The translations under genes were made by a program, and so were the position numbers. Below are positions 25,086 to 31,202 of a stretch of 44,139 nt of DNA, piece by piece. The stretch covers positions 1-44,139 of the forward strand of contig JADJDV010000009.1 in the NCBI GenBank assembly GCA_016702555.1, given 5' to 3'. The notes below the pieces were generated by a model. That model was given only the letters and a program-made list of their open reading frames with translations, searched no databases and was not told where the DNA came from. Position 1 is the stretch's first letter; every line of letters begins with the position of its first letter. The DNA is from Burkholderiales bacterium. Lineage in GTDB: Bacteria > Pseudomonadota > Gammaproteobacteria > Burkholderiales > Burkholderiaceae_C.

Positions 25086-25321
25086 TGCAGCTCGGCGCGG
25101 ACTGGAAAGCGGTGCTGACGAAGGCATGGAGCGTGCGCCTGTTCGCGCTGTCCGTCATGTGCGACGTGCTGGGCATCGTGTTCGCCGTGCGCGGCTCGTT
25201 CTCATCGGTTGAAGGCGCTTCGCTGTGGCTGCAGATCGTCGGCGCCCTGTTCGGTGCGGCCGGCTTCATCGCCCGCTTCATGTACCAGCGCGACCTGAGT
25301 CCCGAGGCCAAGCATGAGTAA
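25085..25321 (+). CDS. Probable holin with two transmembrane helices
   Basis: A 78-residue protein starting at ATG 25085, sharing a base with the previous stop. WKAVLTKAWSVRLFALSVMCDVLGIVFAV and LWLQIVGALFGAAGFIARFMYQ give two hydrophobic helices, with a charged C-terminal tail (RDLSPEAKHE). The KAWSVRL signature is typical of a small holin-like family (DUF7940-type as I recall) directly upstream of phage lysozymes. It would form the membrane lesion that controls lysis timing. The 3' end overlaps the endolysin gene by 8 bases. Confidence 0.8.
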   Translation: MQLGADWKAVLTKAWSVRLFALSVMCDVLGIVFAVRGSFSSVEGASLWLQIVGALFGAAGFIARFMYQRDLSPEAKHE

Positions 25322-25868
25322 CTGGCGCCCGAACACCAATGCGCCGAAGGTGCCTGCCGCCGTGCTGCGCAAGGGCGCCATTCCCGCTGCGCTGCTGGCC
25401 GCACTGACCGGGCCGCTGGCGTGGACTACGCTGGAGCGCTGGGAGGGGAACATCCTGCGCGTGTACGCCGACAACCTGGCGGGCGGCATCCCAACCTACT
25501 GCGCCGGCCGCACGGACTGGAAAGCGCCGGTCGGCACACGCCTGACATCTGATGAATGCCGCGAGGTCAACAAGACGACGCTGCTGGAGTACGGCTACGC
25601 GGTGCTGGGCTGCACCGAATGGAGCCACTTGACGCCGTATCGACTGGTGGCGCTGACCATCTTCGCCATCAACGTCGGCAAGGCCGGCGCCTGCGGATCG
25701 CGCGCCTTCCGCCTCATCAACGATGGCCAGTACGCCGCCGGCTGCGATGCGCTGGCGCGCTCTCCCTCCGGCGCGCCGGTGTGGTCCTACGCGGGCGGGA
25801 AGTACCTGCAGGGCCTGCAGAACCGCCGTCAGGCCGAGCGTGCAATCTGCCTTGGGAAAGCCCAATGA
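25314..25868 (+). CDS. Endolysin, GH24 lysozyme with SAR anchor
   Basis: A 184-residue lysozyme of glycoside hydrolase family 24. Residues ~15-37 (VLRKGAIPAALLAALTGPLAW) form a weakly hydrophobic Ala/Gly-rich segment typical of a signal-anchor-release domain. The catalytic region follows with Glu44 (RWEGN), Asp53 (YADN) and a GGIPTYCAGRTDW segment replacing the usual Gly-Tyr-Gly-His-Thr motif. Later LTPYRLVALTIFAINVGKAGACGSRAF is the standard helical core. It degrades peptidoglycan after release from the inner membrane. Confidence 0.92.
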   Translation: MSNWRPNTNAPKVPAAVLRKGAIPAALLAALTGPLAWTTLERWEGNILRVYADNLAGGIPTYCAGRTDWKAPVGTRLTSDECREVNKTTLLEYGYAVLGCTEWSHLTPYRLVALTIFAINVGKAGACGSRAFRLINDGQYAAGCDALARSPSGAPVWSYAGGKYLQGLQNRRQAERAICLGKAQ

Positions 25869-25936
25869 TCGCCGGCCTTTTTGTCATGCACTGCGCCGCC
25901 TGCTGGCTGGCGCTTGCGTCGTACTGGAGCGCGTGA
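25865..25936 (+). CDS. Tiny hydrophobic ORF between endolysin and Rz (1)
   Basis: A 23-residue ORF, almost entirely hydrophobic with two Cys (MIAGLFVMHCAACWLALASYW), starting within the endolysin stop (ATGA) and ending one base into the next start. The chained overlaps argue for translation. It would be a single membrane helix. Confidence 0.4.
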   Translation: MIAGLFVMHCAACWLALASYWSA

Positions 25937-26049
25937 TGACCTTCTTGAATTGGTTCACTGGCACCGCCGGCTATACCACCATCCTGGCCGCGTTCGCCCT
26001 GGCCGTGGGCGAGGCGATTGCGGACGTAATGCACGAGGAACTAACATGA
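25936..26049 (+). CDS. Tiny membrane ORF between endolysin and Rz (2)
   Basis: A 37-residue ORF (MTFLNWFTGTAGYTT, then ILAAFALAVGEAIADVMHEELT) with one hydrophobic helix and an acidic tail. Start and stop overlap both neighbours by a few bases, so translational coupling is likely. It could be a lysis modulator or antiholin; this is a guess from position only. Confidence 0.5.
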   Translation: MTFLNWFTGTAGYTTILAAFALAVGEAIADVMHEELT

Positions 26050-26117
26050 TCTACCTGCTAACCGGATTTGTCGTCATGCCGCTGGCCGTGTGGACCCTCG
26101 CGCTATGCCTGCCCTAG
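26046..26117 (+). CDS. Tiny hydrophobic ORF between endolysin and Rz (3)
   Basis: A 23-residue single-helix ORF (MIYLLTGFVVMPLAVWTLAL). It overlaps the previous gene by 4 bases and the Rz start by 13 bases. Its composition and coupling suggest a genuine small membrane protein. Confidence 0.4.
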   Translation: MIYLLTGFVVMPLAVWTLALCLP

Positions 26118-26647
26118 CCGCCGCTATCGCCTGGCTCACTGGCGGCAACCTCATCCGCCTGGTCGCCACCCTGCTGACCGGCATCGCCCTCGGCGGCTGG
26201 GGCGCCTGGCAAACACAGTCCTGGCGCCAGGCCAGCGCCGACCTCGCCCGCGAGCGCGCCGCCCACGCGCAGTTCCGCGCCAACGAGCGCACCGCCCACA
26301 CCGCCAGCGCCGGCTATCAACAGGAGGCCGCCCATGCCCGCATCGAATACCGCACCCGCTGGCGCACCATCGAGACGATTGTGGATCGCCCTGTCTATCG
26401 CAACGTGTGCCTTGACGATGACGGCCTGCGCGAGCTCAACGCCGCCATCGCGGGCGATCAGCCCGCCGCCCCGCTGACCTGGCCCAGCCCTGCGAGCCGC
26501 TGGCGCCCCTGGCCGATGGCATCGCCGCCACCGTCCTGCGCTGGGCCGTGGCCACCGTCGAGCAGTATCAGGACTGCCAGCGCAGGCACGGGGCGCTGGT
26601 GCGGGCTTGGCCGCAGTGACCGTTACGCGCGTACAATCCGCGCATGA
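26105..26647 (+). CDS. Rz: Rz-like i-spanin, probable frameshift in the C-terminal part
   Basis: The N-terminal transmembrane helix (LIRLVATLLTGIALGGWGAW), the coiled coil (WRQASADLARERAAHAQFRANERTAH) and the RNVCLDDDGLRELNAAIAG ending are typical inner-membrane spanins, which link inner and outer membranes at the last lysis step. After about nt 26475 the annotated frame turns into unlikely Pro/Trp/Arg-rich sequence. The +2 frame there instead reads QPCEPLAPLADGIAATVLRWAV and on to a stop at 26619, a sequence that looks like an o-spanin (Rz1) C-terminus. One missing base near 26478, or a deletion fusing Rz to Rz1, would explain this. No separate Rz1 start with a lipobox was found. Confidence 0.75.
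   Translation: MPALAAAIAWLTGGNLIRLVATLLTGIALGGWGAWQTQSWRQASADLARERAAHAQFRANERTAHTASAGYQQEAAHARIEYRTRWRTIETIVDRPVYRNVCLDDDGLRELNAAIAGDQPAAPLTWPSPASRWRPWPMASPPPSCAGPWPPSSSIRTASAGTGRWCGLGRSDRYARTIRA
26607..26643 (+). promoter_or_regulatory. Promoter and operator of the RHH-like gene
   Basis: A -10 box TACAAT (26632-26637) lies 7 bases before the ATG at 26644, so the transcript is probably leaderless. A possible -35 TTGGCC is at 26607-26612 (19-base spacer, weak). The sequence GTTACGCGCGTAC at 26622-26634 overlaps the promoter and is nearly the same as the perfect palindrome found at 26879-26892. Confidence 0.6.
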
Positions 26648-26856
26648 CCGACCCAAAGCCACTCACCCTGGCGCAGCGCGTGCGCGCCAGCGAGCAGCGC
26701 AGCATCGATGCCGGCGCCATCCGCATGCCCGGCGGATTGCTGCCCGCCGAGGCCGCCCAGGCGCTCGACGCCCTGGTGGCAGCCAACTGGGCACCCAGCC
26801 GCACCGCCGCCATCGCCCGCGCCCTGATCGAGGCGCGCAATAACCATGTGATTTAG
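26644..26856 (+). CDS. Ribbon-helix-helix-like small regulator
   Basis: A 70-residue protein. Residues ~25-65 (IRMPGGLLPAEAAQALDALVAANWAPSRTAAIARALIEARN) have the strand-helix-helix layout of MetJ/Arc regulators, with the second helix of the PSRTAAIARALIEA type. Two copies of a GTTACGCGCGTAAC-type operator flank the gene at its own promoter and at the next gene's promoter, which supports a role as a repressor of both. The mRNA is probably leaderless. The family call rests on pattern and context. Confidence 0.6.
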   Translation: MTDPKPLTLAQRVRASEQRSIDAGAIRMPGGLLPAEAAQALDALVAANWAPSRTAAIARALIEARNNHVI

Positions 26857-26874
26857 TCGGGTTATTTTTATTGC

Positions 26875-26903
26875 TTGCGTTACGCGCGTAACTGCGCCAT
26901 AAT
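26875..26903 (+). promoter_or_regulatory. Promoter with palindromic operator in its spacer
   Basis: TTGCGT (26875-26880) and CATAAT (26898-26903) are 17 bases apart. The perfect 14-bp palindrome GTTACGCGCGTAAC (26879-26892) sits across the -35 edge and spacer, an ideal place for repression. It drives the gene at 26984 and probably the operon to 28218. Confidence 0.7.
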
Positions 26904-26983
26904 ACAGGCATGGTGATCGAGATTGATTGCCACTGACACCGGCCAGTAGCCGAAATGACCACCGCACATGCGAGAGGTGAAAA

Positions 26984-27361
26984 ATGAAAATCCAATACGC
27001 CAGCATCAACGGGTACAACAAGCACGCCGCCGGCCAGTTGTCCGATCTGATCACCAATGGCATTGCCCAATTCGACCGTGACACGCTGATCGTCACACTG
27101 CCAGACAGCACCGACTCGACCACGAAAATGCGTATCGACGTGCTGCTAGAAACTCTCGATGAGGCGAACGCCGCCTGGGGTGCGATCACCTCATCTGACC
27201 CTGCCGCCAGCGAGGCTCAAAAAGCGCTGCTCATCAAACTGGGCGCCCGGCCCGAGGCGCGCATCATGCGGGTCGAATGGCTCGATATGAGCGTCCTCAC
27301 AAAGTCCCAGGCATCGCGCCTCATCGACTGCGCACGCGATCTGATCGAAAACGGCCACTGA
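26984..27361 (+). CDS. Hypothetical protein, first gene of the regulated operon
   Basis: A 125-residue protein with GAGAGGTG upstream of its ATG. It shows no motif I recognise: an N-terminal MKIQYASINGYNKHAAGQLSDLI segment, a DTLIVTLP strand, and C-terminal helices (KSQASRLIDCARDLIE). It is the first gene after the palindrome-bearing promoter. Confidence 0.6.
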   Translation: MKIQYASINGYNKHAAGQLSDLITNGIAQFDRDTLIVTLPDSTDSTTKMRIDVLLETLDEANAAWGAITSSDPAASEAQKALLIKLGARPEARIMRVEWLDMSVLTKSQASRLIDCARDLIENGH

Positions 27362-27371
27362 GGAGCGCGCC

Positions 27372-27734
27372 ATGCCAACGTTCACCATGAAATTCGGCCA
27401 GGCTCTGGCCGACGAAACCGGCCACATGAAAGCGCCGGTTTACTCCACGATCAGCGCGCTCCACTACGCACTCGATGTGCCCTACAGCGAGGCTGATCTG
27501 ACCGATGAGGCGCGCCGGTTCATCGCGTGGCAGGCGGGGCGCGACCTGTACCCGCGCCGCAATCCTGCCCCCGTCAGCCAGCACCCAGACCCCATGGTGC
27601 GCCGCGCCTACGCCGGTGCAAATGACGATTGGGAGTTCGGGCCGCAGCCCCACGCCAACACCGCCGCCGACCTGGCCGACTGCACGGCATGGCTCAACAC
27701 GGTCGCTGCTGCTAGCGGGTTTTTTGCGCAATGA
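27372..27734 (+). CDS. Hypothetical protein
   Basis: A 120-residue protein 10 bases after the preceding gene, with GAGGAG before the ATG. The N-terminal half (FTMKFGQALADETGHMKAPVYSTISALHYALDVPYSEADLTDEARRFIAWQAG) is helical; the middle is Pro/Asp/Tyr-rich. Overlaps the next gene by 4 bases. Function unknown. Confidence 0.6.
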   Translation: MPTFTMKFGQALADETGHMKAPVYSTISALHYALDVPYSEADLTDEARRFIAWQAGRDLYPRRNPAPVSQHPDPMVRRAYAGANDDWEFGPQPHANTAADLADCTAWLNTVAAASGFFAQ

Positions 27735-28012
27735 CTGACTGGAACAGCCATTTCCGACGCATCGCTGGCTCACACAAGATGAGCCGCGAGGAGGTTGTCG
27801 AATGTCTGCGTCTGGGCGGCATGGAAATTTCCCGCAGCCGCGCAGACGGCTGGCGCCGTGGCCTGCAGGGCGGCACGCTGGAGCGCGGTGCGCGCCGCTC
27901 TACCCTCATGAGCGAGGCGGAATTTGACGCATTCACCAGTGGCCTGATTCCGTGGGCGAGAGCCGCGTACCGGGATGAGAACAGAGAGCCTGCCACGCCC
28001 GAGGAATCATGA
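27731..28012 (+). CDS. DUF1456-like small protein
   Basis: A 93-residue protein resembling DUF1456 (YehS-like): a helix MSREEVVECLRLGGMEISRSRADGWRRGL, then MSEAEFDAFTSGLIPWARA. In that family such repeated helical modules precede short acidic linkers. The biochemical role is unknown. It overlaps both neighbours by 4 bases, so it belongs to one operon with them. Confidence 0.6.
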   Translation: MTDWNSHFRRIAGSHKMSREEVVECLRLGGMEISRSRADGWRRGLQGGTLERGARRSTLMSEAEFDAFTSGLIPWARAAYRDENREPATPEES

Positions 28013-28218
28013 CCCCCGCCCAATTCATCGCCTGGCAGGCCCACATGGGCCTGACCGTGCGCGCCGCCGCCGAACTGCTGGGCGTGTCCGCCGCCGCCGT
28101 GGGCGACTGGCGGCGCGGCACCAGCCGCACCACCGGTAGGCCCATCAAGCTGCCGCCGCTGCTGCCCCTGGCCTGCGCCGCCTTGGCCGCCGGGCTGCGG
28201 CCGTGGGGCGACAGCTGA
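28009..28218 (+). CDS. Small helix-turn-helix protein
   Basis: A 69-residue protein with a clear XRE-type helix-turn-helix at residues ~5-36 (FIAWQAHMGLTVRAAAELLGVSAAAVGDWRRG). The C-terminal part is short and hydrophobic (PPLLPLACAALAAGL). It ends the rightward operon and overlaps the convergent gene at 28145-28501 by 74 bases, with no terminator between them. Confidence 0.7.
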   Translation: MTPAQFIAWQAHMGLTVRAAAELLGVSAAAVGDWRRGTSRTTGRPIKLPPLLPLACAALAAGLRPWGDS

Positions 28219-28501
28219 CGGCCTCGTGCTGCGCGCGGCCTACAACGCCGTGCAGCGTTTCGCACAGCCGGGCCAGTTCCTCGTGGGTGTATGGAAACCA
28301 CTCCTCCAAACTGCTGTTTGCACGCCACCGTGCGCCAGTAGCGCGGTCGGCTGCATCATGTTCCCAGCCTTCGAGCAAAAGCCGCTCACATTCGGCCCAT
28401 TGGTCTTCATCAAGCAACTCCGTGAGGCGCACGCCCAGCTTTCTAAGTGGGTGACCCATCGGCGGCAAACTTTTTTCAAACTCATCAACCAGGTATTGCA
28501 T
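28145..28501 (-). CDS. Hypothetical cassette gene next to attC-like site A
   Basis: A 118-residue ORF starting at ATG 28501 behind GGAGAA. Residues 1-85 look like a real protein (MQYLVDEFEKSLPPMGHPLRK, then DQWAECERLLLEGWEHDAADRATGARWRANSSLEEWFPY). The last ~25 residues are Arg/Ala-rich and are read antisense to the convergent helix-turn-helix gene. This suggests that the original 3' end was lost by recombination near 28220-28240. The start lies 20 bases from attC-like site A. Confidence 0.65.
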   Translation of the reverse strand: MQYLVDEFEKSLPPMGHPLRKLGVRLTELLDEDQWAECERLLLEGWEHDAADRATGARWRANSSLEEWFPYTHEELARLCETLHGVVGRAQHEAVSCRPTAAARRPRRRRPGAAAAAA

Positions 28502-28520
28502 GTCGTTCTCCGGGCCAGCG

Positions 28521-28574
28521 GCCCAACAATTCATTCAATCCGCCCTGCGGGCGGTCGCCTAATCTGCGTTAGGC
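28521..28574 (-). other. attC-like site A (integron cassette recombination site)
   Basis: On the + strand this 54-bp element starts with GCCCAAC (R box, RYYYAAC) and ends with GTTAGGC (GTTRRRY), which pair in 6 of 7 positions. The AATTCATTCAA stretch after the first box is the same as in well-known cassette attC sites. Inside is a perfect stem CCGCCC/GGGCGG with a TGC loop. No T-run follows on either strand, so it is not an ordinary terminator. It overlaps the stop of the 28559-28786 gene. Confidence 0.7.
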
Positions 28575-28786
28575 GTCACCCTGATCGTGTACTTTTTATC
28601 GCCCAGTGTTATTACCTTCTCACTACCTTTAGGGGCATCGTGCATCATGTGCGCCACTAATACCGACATCACATCTGCCTCTGCCTCTCGCTTGTCCAAT
28701 GCCAGACCAACATCCTTCCCATGCCGGTACAAAAATATGGTGTCCGTCAACGGGGAGTGGCCCAGCTTTATCTTGCTCAAATCCAT
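28559..28786 (-). CDS. DUF7446-like small protein in an integron-like cassette
   Basis: A 75-residue protein (MDLSKIKLGHSPLTDTIFLYRHGKDV start, KVITLGDKKYTIRVTP end). The start GHSPLTDTIFLYRHGK resembles a small phage family I recall as DUF7446. ATG follows a GAGGAA ribosome site. The gene lies between two attC-like sites: its start is about 30 bases from site B, and its stop falls inside site A, just as in integron gene cassettes. Confidence 0.7.
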   Translation of the reverse strand: MDLSKIKLGHSPLTDTIFLYRHGKDVGLALDKREAEADVMSVLVAHMMHDAPKGSEKVITLGDKKYTIRVTPNAD

Positions 28787-28815
28787 TTCCGTTCCTCTAT
28801 AGTCTGTCGCCAGCC

Positions 28816-28873
28816 GCCTAACACTGCGTCCGAGCGGACAACGTACCGTTGCCGCTCAACTTAATCGTTAGAC
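28816..28873 (-). other. attC-like site B
   Basis: On the + strand: GCCTAAC (28816-28822) and GTTAGAC (28867-28873) form the outer pair. Inside, GAGCGG pairs perfectly with CCGCTC, and CAACG with CGTTG around a TAC loop. This two-box, imperfectly spaced hairpin of 58 bp is the standard shape of a short attC site. The stop of the methylase gene (TGA at 28877-28875) abuts it. Confidence 0.75.
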
Positions 28874-28874
28874 C

Positions 28875-29778
28875 TCAACAGCAGCCATGCTCGCGCTGCC
28901 ACTCTTGGTACTTGTCCGTTGCCAAGGGCTTTAAGTCTGTCCACTCGATTGGCCACCCCATGAGCCACTCGACCCACGTCGGGTTCAGCCGGCCAGGCTG
29001 CGCCGTGTTCGCCGCTTCCCGCTCGATCGTGTAGTCCAGCCGGTCGTCCGTGTCCGCTCGGTTGTGGTTCGCTGACCAGCCCTTGTGCTGCGTCGCTGTC
29101 GGGGTCGGGAAGTGGTGAACCGCTGAGGGCAAGGTCAAATCCCCCTTGCTCCCCCGCTGGTTCGGCCCGCCTTTCTCGCCGTCGCTCGCTCGTGGTGTCG
29201 GCCACTTCAATACCTGCGCTGACAATTTTGGCTCGCCTCTGCTGTTCCACTTCCCTTTCTCCCGGTCAACCGCATCGTCCGCCACTGGCGTTTGCCACAA
29301 TCCAGATTCGCTTGCGCTGGTGGGGGGCGCCGCAGTCGTCCGCTCCCAACACTCCCCATTCCGCATCGAACCCCATCTCGGCCAGGTCTCCGAGAACTCG
29401 GTGAAGCCCCCTAGAAGTGAGTGCTGGTGAGTTCTCCACAAACGCGAATCGCGGTCGTACTTCGCAAATGATCCTTGCCATTTCTCCCCACAAGCCGGAT
29501 CGCTCGCCGTCGATTCCTGCGCCTTTTCCTGCGGTGGAAATGTCTTGGCAAGGGAATCCCCCGCTAACAACATCGACGTGCCCGCGCCATTGGGTTCCGT
29601 CGAAACTGCACACGTCATCCCATATCGGGAATGGCTCAAGCATTCCGTCGCGCTGTCGTGCAAGCAGGACGCTTCGGCAGTAGGGATTAAGCTCAACAGC
29701 GCAGACGGTGCGCCAGCCAAGCAGCTTCCCGCCCAGGATGCCTCCTCCTGCTCCTGCAAATAGTGCCAACTCACGCAT
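28875..29778 (-). pseudogene. C5-cytosine DNA methyltransferase, frameshifted
   Basis: ATG 29778 follows AAGGAG. The first frame (to 29266) carries motif I FAGAGG, motif IV GGFPCQD with the catalytic PCQ cysteine, motif VI FVENSP and motif VIII QRKRIWIVA. The second frame, +1 shifted and open to 28875, carries the rest: LWQTPVADDAVD, KWPTPRASDGE, and LNPTWVEWLMGWPIEWT near the C-terminus. The shift lies near 29290-29310. Restored, the protein would be about 300 residues, short for a two-part target-recognition region, so a small deletion is possible. It sits between two integron-like boxes. As read, the enzyme lacks its DNA-recognition and C-terminal motifs. Confidence 0.8.
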
Positions 29779-29796
29779 CTCGCTCCTTGGGGTGAG

Positions 29797-29815
29797 GTCT
29801 AACAACGCGTTATGC
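29797..29815 (-). other. Half attC-like / insertion-point box (site C)
   Basis: GTCTAAC on the + strand (GTTAGAC on the - strand) precedes the methylase ribosome site by about 10 bases, with GCGTTATGC close by. It has no second stem half within 150 bases. It may be the boundary where a cassette was joined to phage DNA, or a remnant attC. The stop codon of the small ORF at 29799-29927 lies in it. Confidence 0.45.
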
Positions 29816-29927
29816 CGCGTTCTGCCAGATTGCGCATCGTGGTGACCAGTTCATCGGGGGACTGCCCGATTTCACAGCTCACCCATGCGACAAGGCGGCG
29901 CAGGTGGTTCAGGTCACTGCGCTTCAT
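29799..29927 (-). CDS. Small hypothetical protein, 42 aa
   Basis: ATG 29927 follows AAGGAG at ideal spacing. The product (MKRSDLNHLRRLVAWVSCEI, then GQSPDELVTTMRNLAERGITRC) is amphipathic and charged, protein-like in codon use. It overlaps the 3' end of the upstream gene by 14 bases, so it belongs to the leftward operon. The stop falls in the attC-like box. Confidence 0.55.
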   Translation of the reverse strand: MKRSDLNHLRRLVAWVSCEIGQSPDELVTTMRNLAERGITRC

Positions 29928-30414
29928 CGCTCGACTCCTTCGCCCCTGCGCGGATGGCGTCGGCGCAGTCGTTGGCGGTCATTGGGTTGCTGTGGTTGTC
30001 CACGCTCTCAACGATGCGCAGGCAGCGATCCCTCTCCTTCGCCACCGCAGCGGCAAGCTGGGAGGCGGTGTAGAGCGGCACAGCCACGCCGTCGTTGTGG
30101 TGGTTGATCTTCACCATCATCAAGCGATGTCCCTCGCCGATCATGGTGTCAACCCAGCCCCACGCCACCGGCTCCCCCACCTCCGCAGCCACCATTTTGT
30201 TGACGCCGGCAGCGTGGCCGGCTTGGTACAGCTCCCACGCGTCTTGAATGCCTGGATAGGCGTAGTGGTTGCCTTTCCAATCAAGCTCCCCAGCGCTCCA
30301 CCCGTCATCAAGCATGCGCTGCTCAAACTTCGCCCGCAGCGCCTCCACGTCGCCCCCATCGACATGAGCGCCGGACGTGTCGATGCTTTGCTGGTTTTTC
30401 GACAGGTCACTCAT
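29914..30414 (-). CDS. Hypothetical early protein with DTSGAHV N-terminus
   Basis: A 166-residue protein. The N-terminus (SDLSKNQQSIDTSGAHVDGGD) shares a DTSGAHV motif with the next upstream gene. The middle (EQRMLDDGWSAGELDW, DAWELYQAGHAAG) resembles the repeated W-containing segments of phage-encoded Ead/Ea22-like accessory proteins, and the C-terminus has LAAAVAKERDRCLRIVE and CADAIRAGA, common in that group. Overlaps the next upstream gene by 8 bases. Function unknown. Confidence 0.65.
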   Translation of the reverse strand: MSDLSKNQQSIDTSGAHVDGGDVEALRAKFEQRMLDDGWSAGELDWKGNHYAYPGIQDAWELYQAGHAAGVNKMVAAEVGEPVAWGWVDTMIGEGHRLMMVKINHHNDGVAVPLYTASQLAAAVAKERDRCLRIVESVDNHSNPMTANDCADAIRAGAKESSDEAQ

Positions 30415-30688
30415 CTCCGTCGTCCTCCCAGTGGCTCATTTCGTCGTCCGCCGCCTCTTCGGGGCTGTCGTAGTCGCCTATGTACTCGTCGGGCACCGCT
30501 TCAGCGGCGGCGTCCGCGCTTGCTTGATCCCAGCCAGCCACAGCCGCGATTCGGGCGGCGTAACGGCGCCGCCATTCGTCGCGCGACATTGCGCTGGCGT
30601 CGTCGGCCATCGTGTCGCCCGCAGCGACATGAGCGCCTGACGTGTCGCTGATTTCGTGTTTTTGCGACAGGTTGGTGTCGGTGGTCAT
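30407..30688 (-). CDS. Acidic hypothetical protein with DTSGAHV N-terminus
   Basis: A 93-residue protein starting at ATG 30688 (GGGAGAG upstream). It begins MTTDTNLSQKHEISDTSGAHVAAGD, repeating the motif of the neighbouring gene, then has a helical segment (SRDEWRRRYAARIAAVAGW) and a very acidic tail (YDSPEEAADDEMSHWEDDGDE). ATGA-type overlaps couple it to the genes on both sides. Function unknown. Confidence 0.6.
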   Translation of the reverse strand: MTTDTNLSQKHEISDTSGAHVAAGDTMADDASAMSRDEWRRRYAARIAAVAGWDQASADAAAEAVPDEYIGDYDSPEEAADDEMSHWEDDGDE

Positions 30689-31050
30689 GATGGCTCTCCC
30701 TTCGCTGCGTCGATGGCGGCGTCGATGATTTCTTTCCCGGCTCGTGGGTTGCAATTCCAATGTAGATCATCACGAGAATACGTAGCCTTCGTAGTCAACC
30801 ATCGGTAGCGGTCAGCGTCTGCCTGTGCTTCGGCCCACAGAAGGGTCAGTTTCAGATCGCGCTCGATCAGTTCGTTCCTGCTTTCACGCAACTCCGTGCA
30901 TTCTTGGTTTGCCTCGGCAAGCCGTGCGCGCAGGGTGTCGATGGTGTCGGCGGCTCCGTCAAAGTGAGCGGCGTCATTAAGACGGCCCTCTGCTCGCCTC
31001 AAGATGGCCACTTTGCGCAGCGCATCCGTCACTGAGTTGATGTCAGTCAT
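30685..31050 (-). CDS. Hypothetical coiled-coil protein, Ead/Ea22-like C-terminus
   Basis: A 121-residue protein with a long charged helix (DTLRARLAEANQECTELRESRNELIE) and a C-terminus DADRYRWLTTKA followed by IIDAAIDAAKGE. The DRYRWL/IDxAID pattern is frequent in small phage early proteins of the Ead/Ea22 type. Overlaps both neighbours by 4 bases. Function unknown. Confidence 0.65.
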   Translation of the reverse strand: MTDINSVTDALRKVAILRRAEGRLNDAAHFDGAADTIDTLRARLAEANQECTELRESRNELIERDLKLTLLWAEAQADADRYRWLTTKATYSRDDLHWNCNPRAGKEIIDAAIDAAKGEPS

Positions 31051-31202
31051 GTTTTGTTCCTTGGGCTGTCAGGGTCTTTTGAGCAGCAATAGCCTTTAGG
31101 GCCGTAGCAGTAGTAGGTTTCTCCAATGCCAACTGCACCGAGAAGCCAAAGAAGAGTGGCAGCTACGCCAAATAGTGCGAACACGTCTTTGGGACTTTTC
31201 AC
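31047..31202 (-). CDS. Small membrane protein, 51 aa
   Basis: A GTG start at 31202 follows GGAGG. The product has one hydrophobic helix (VFALFGVAATLLWLLGAVGIG) and a Tyr/Cys-rich tail (YYCYGPKGYCCSKDPDS). The stop overlaps the next gene's ATG (ATGA). Function unknown. Confidence 0.55.
   Translation of the reverse strand: MKSPKDVFALFGVAATLLWLLGAVGIGETYYCYGPKGYCCSKDPDSPRNKT

Noticed and set aside
28226..28660. Rightward ORF of 144 codons across attC-like site A
   Set aside because: It is antisense to two leftward genes with good ribosome sites and would run through the recombination site.
28521..28873. Ordinary rho-independent terminators
   Set aside because: The hairpins lack T-runs on both strands and carry the outer RYYYAAC/GTTRRRY boxes expected of attC sites.
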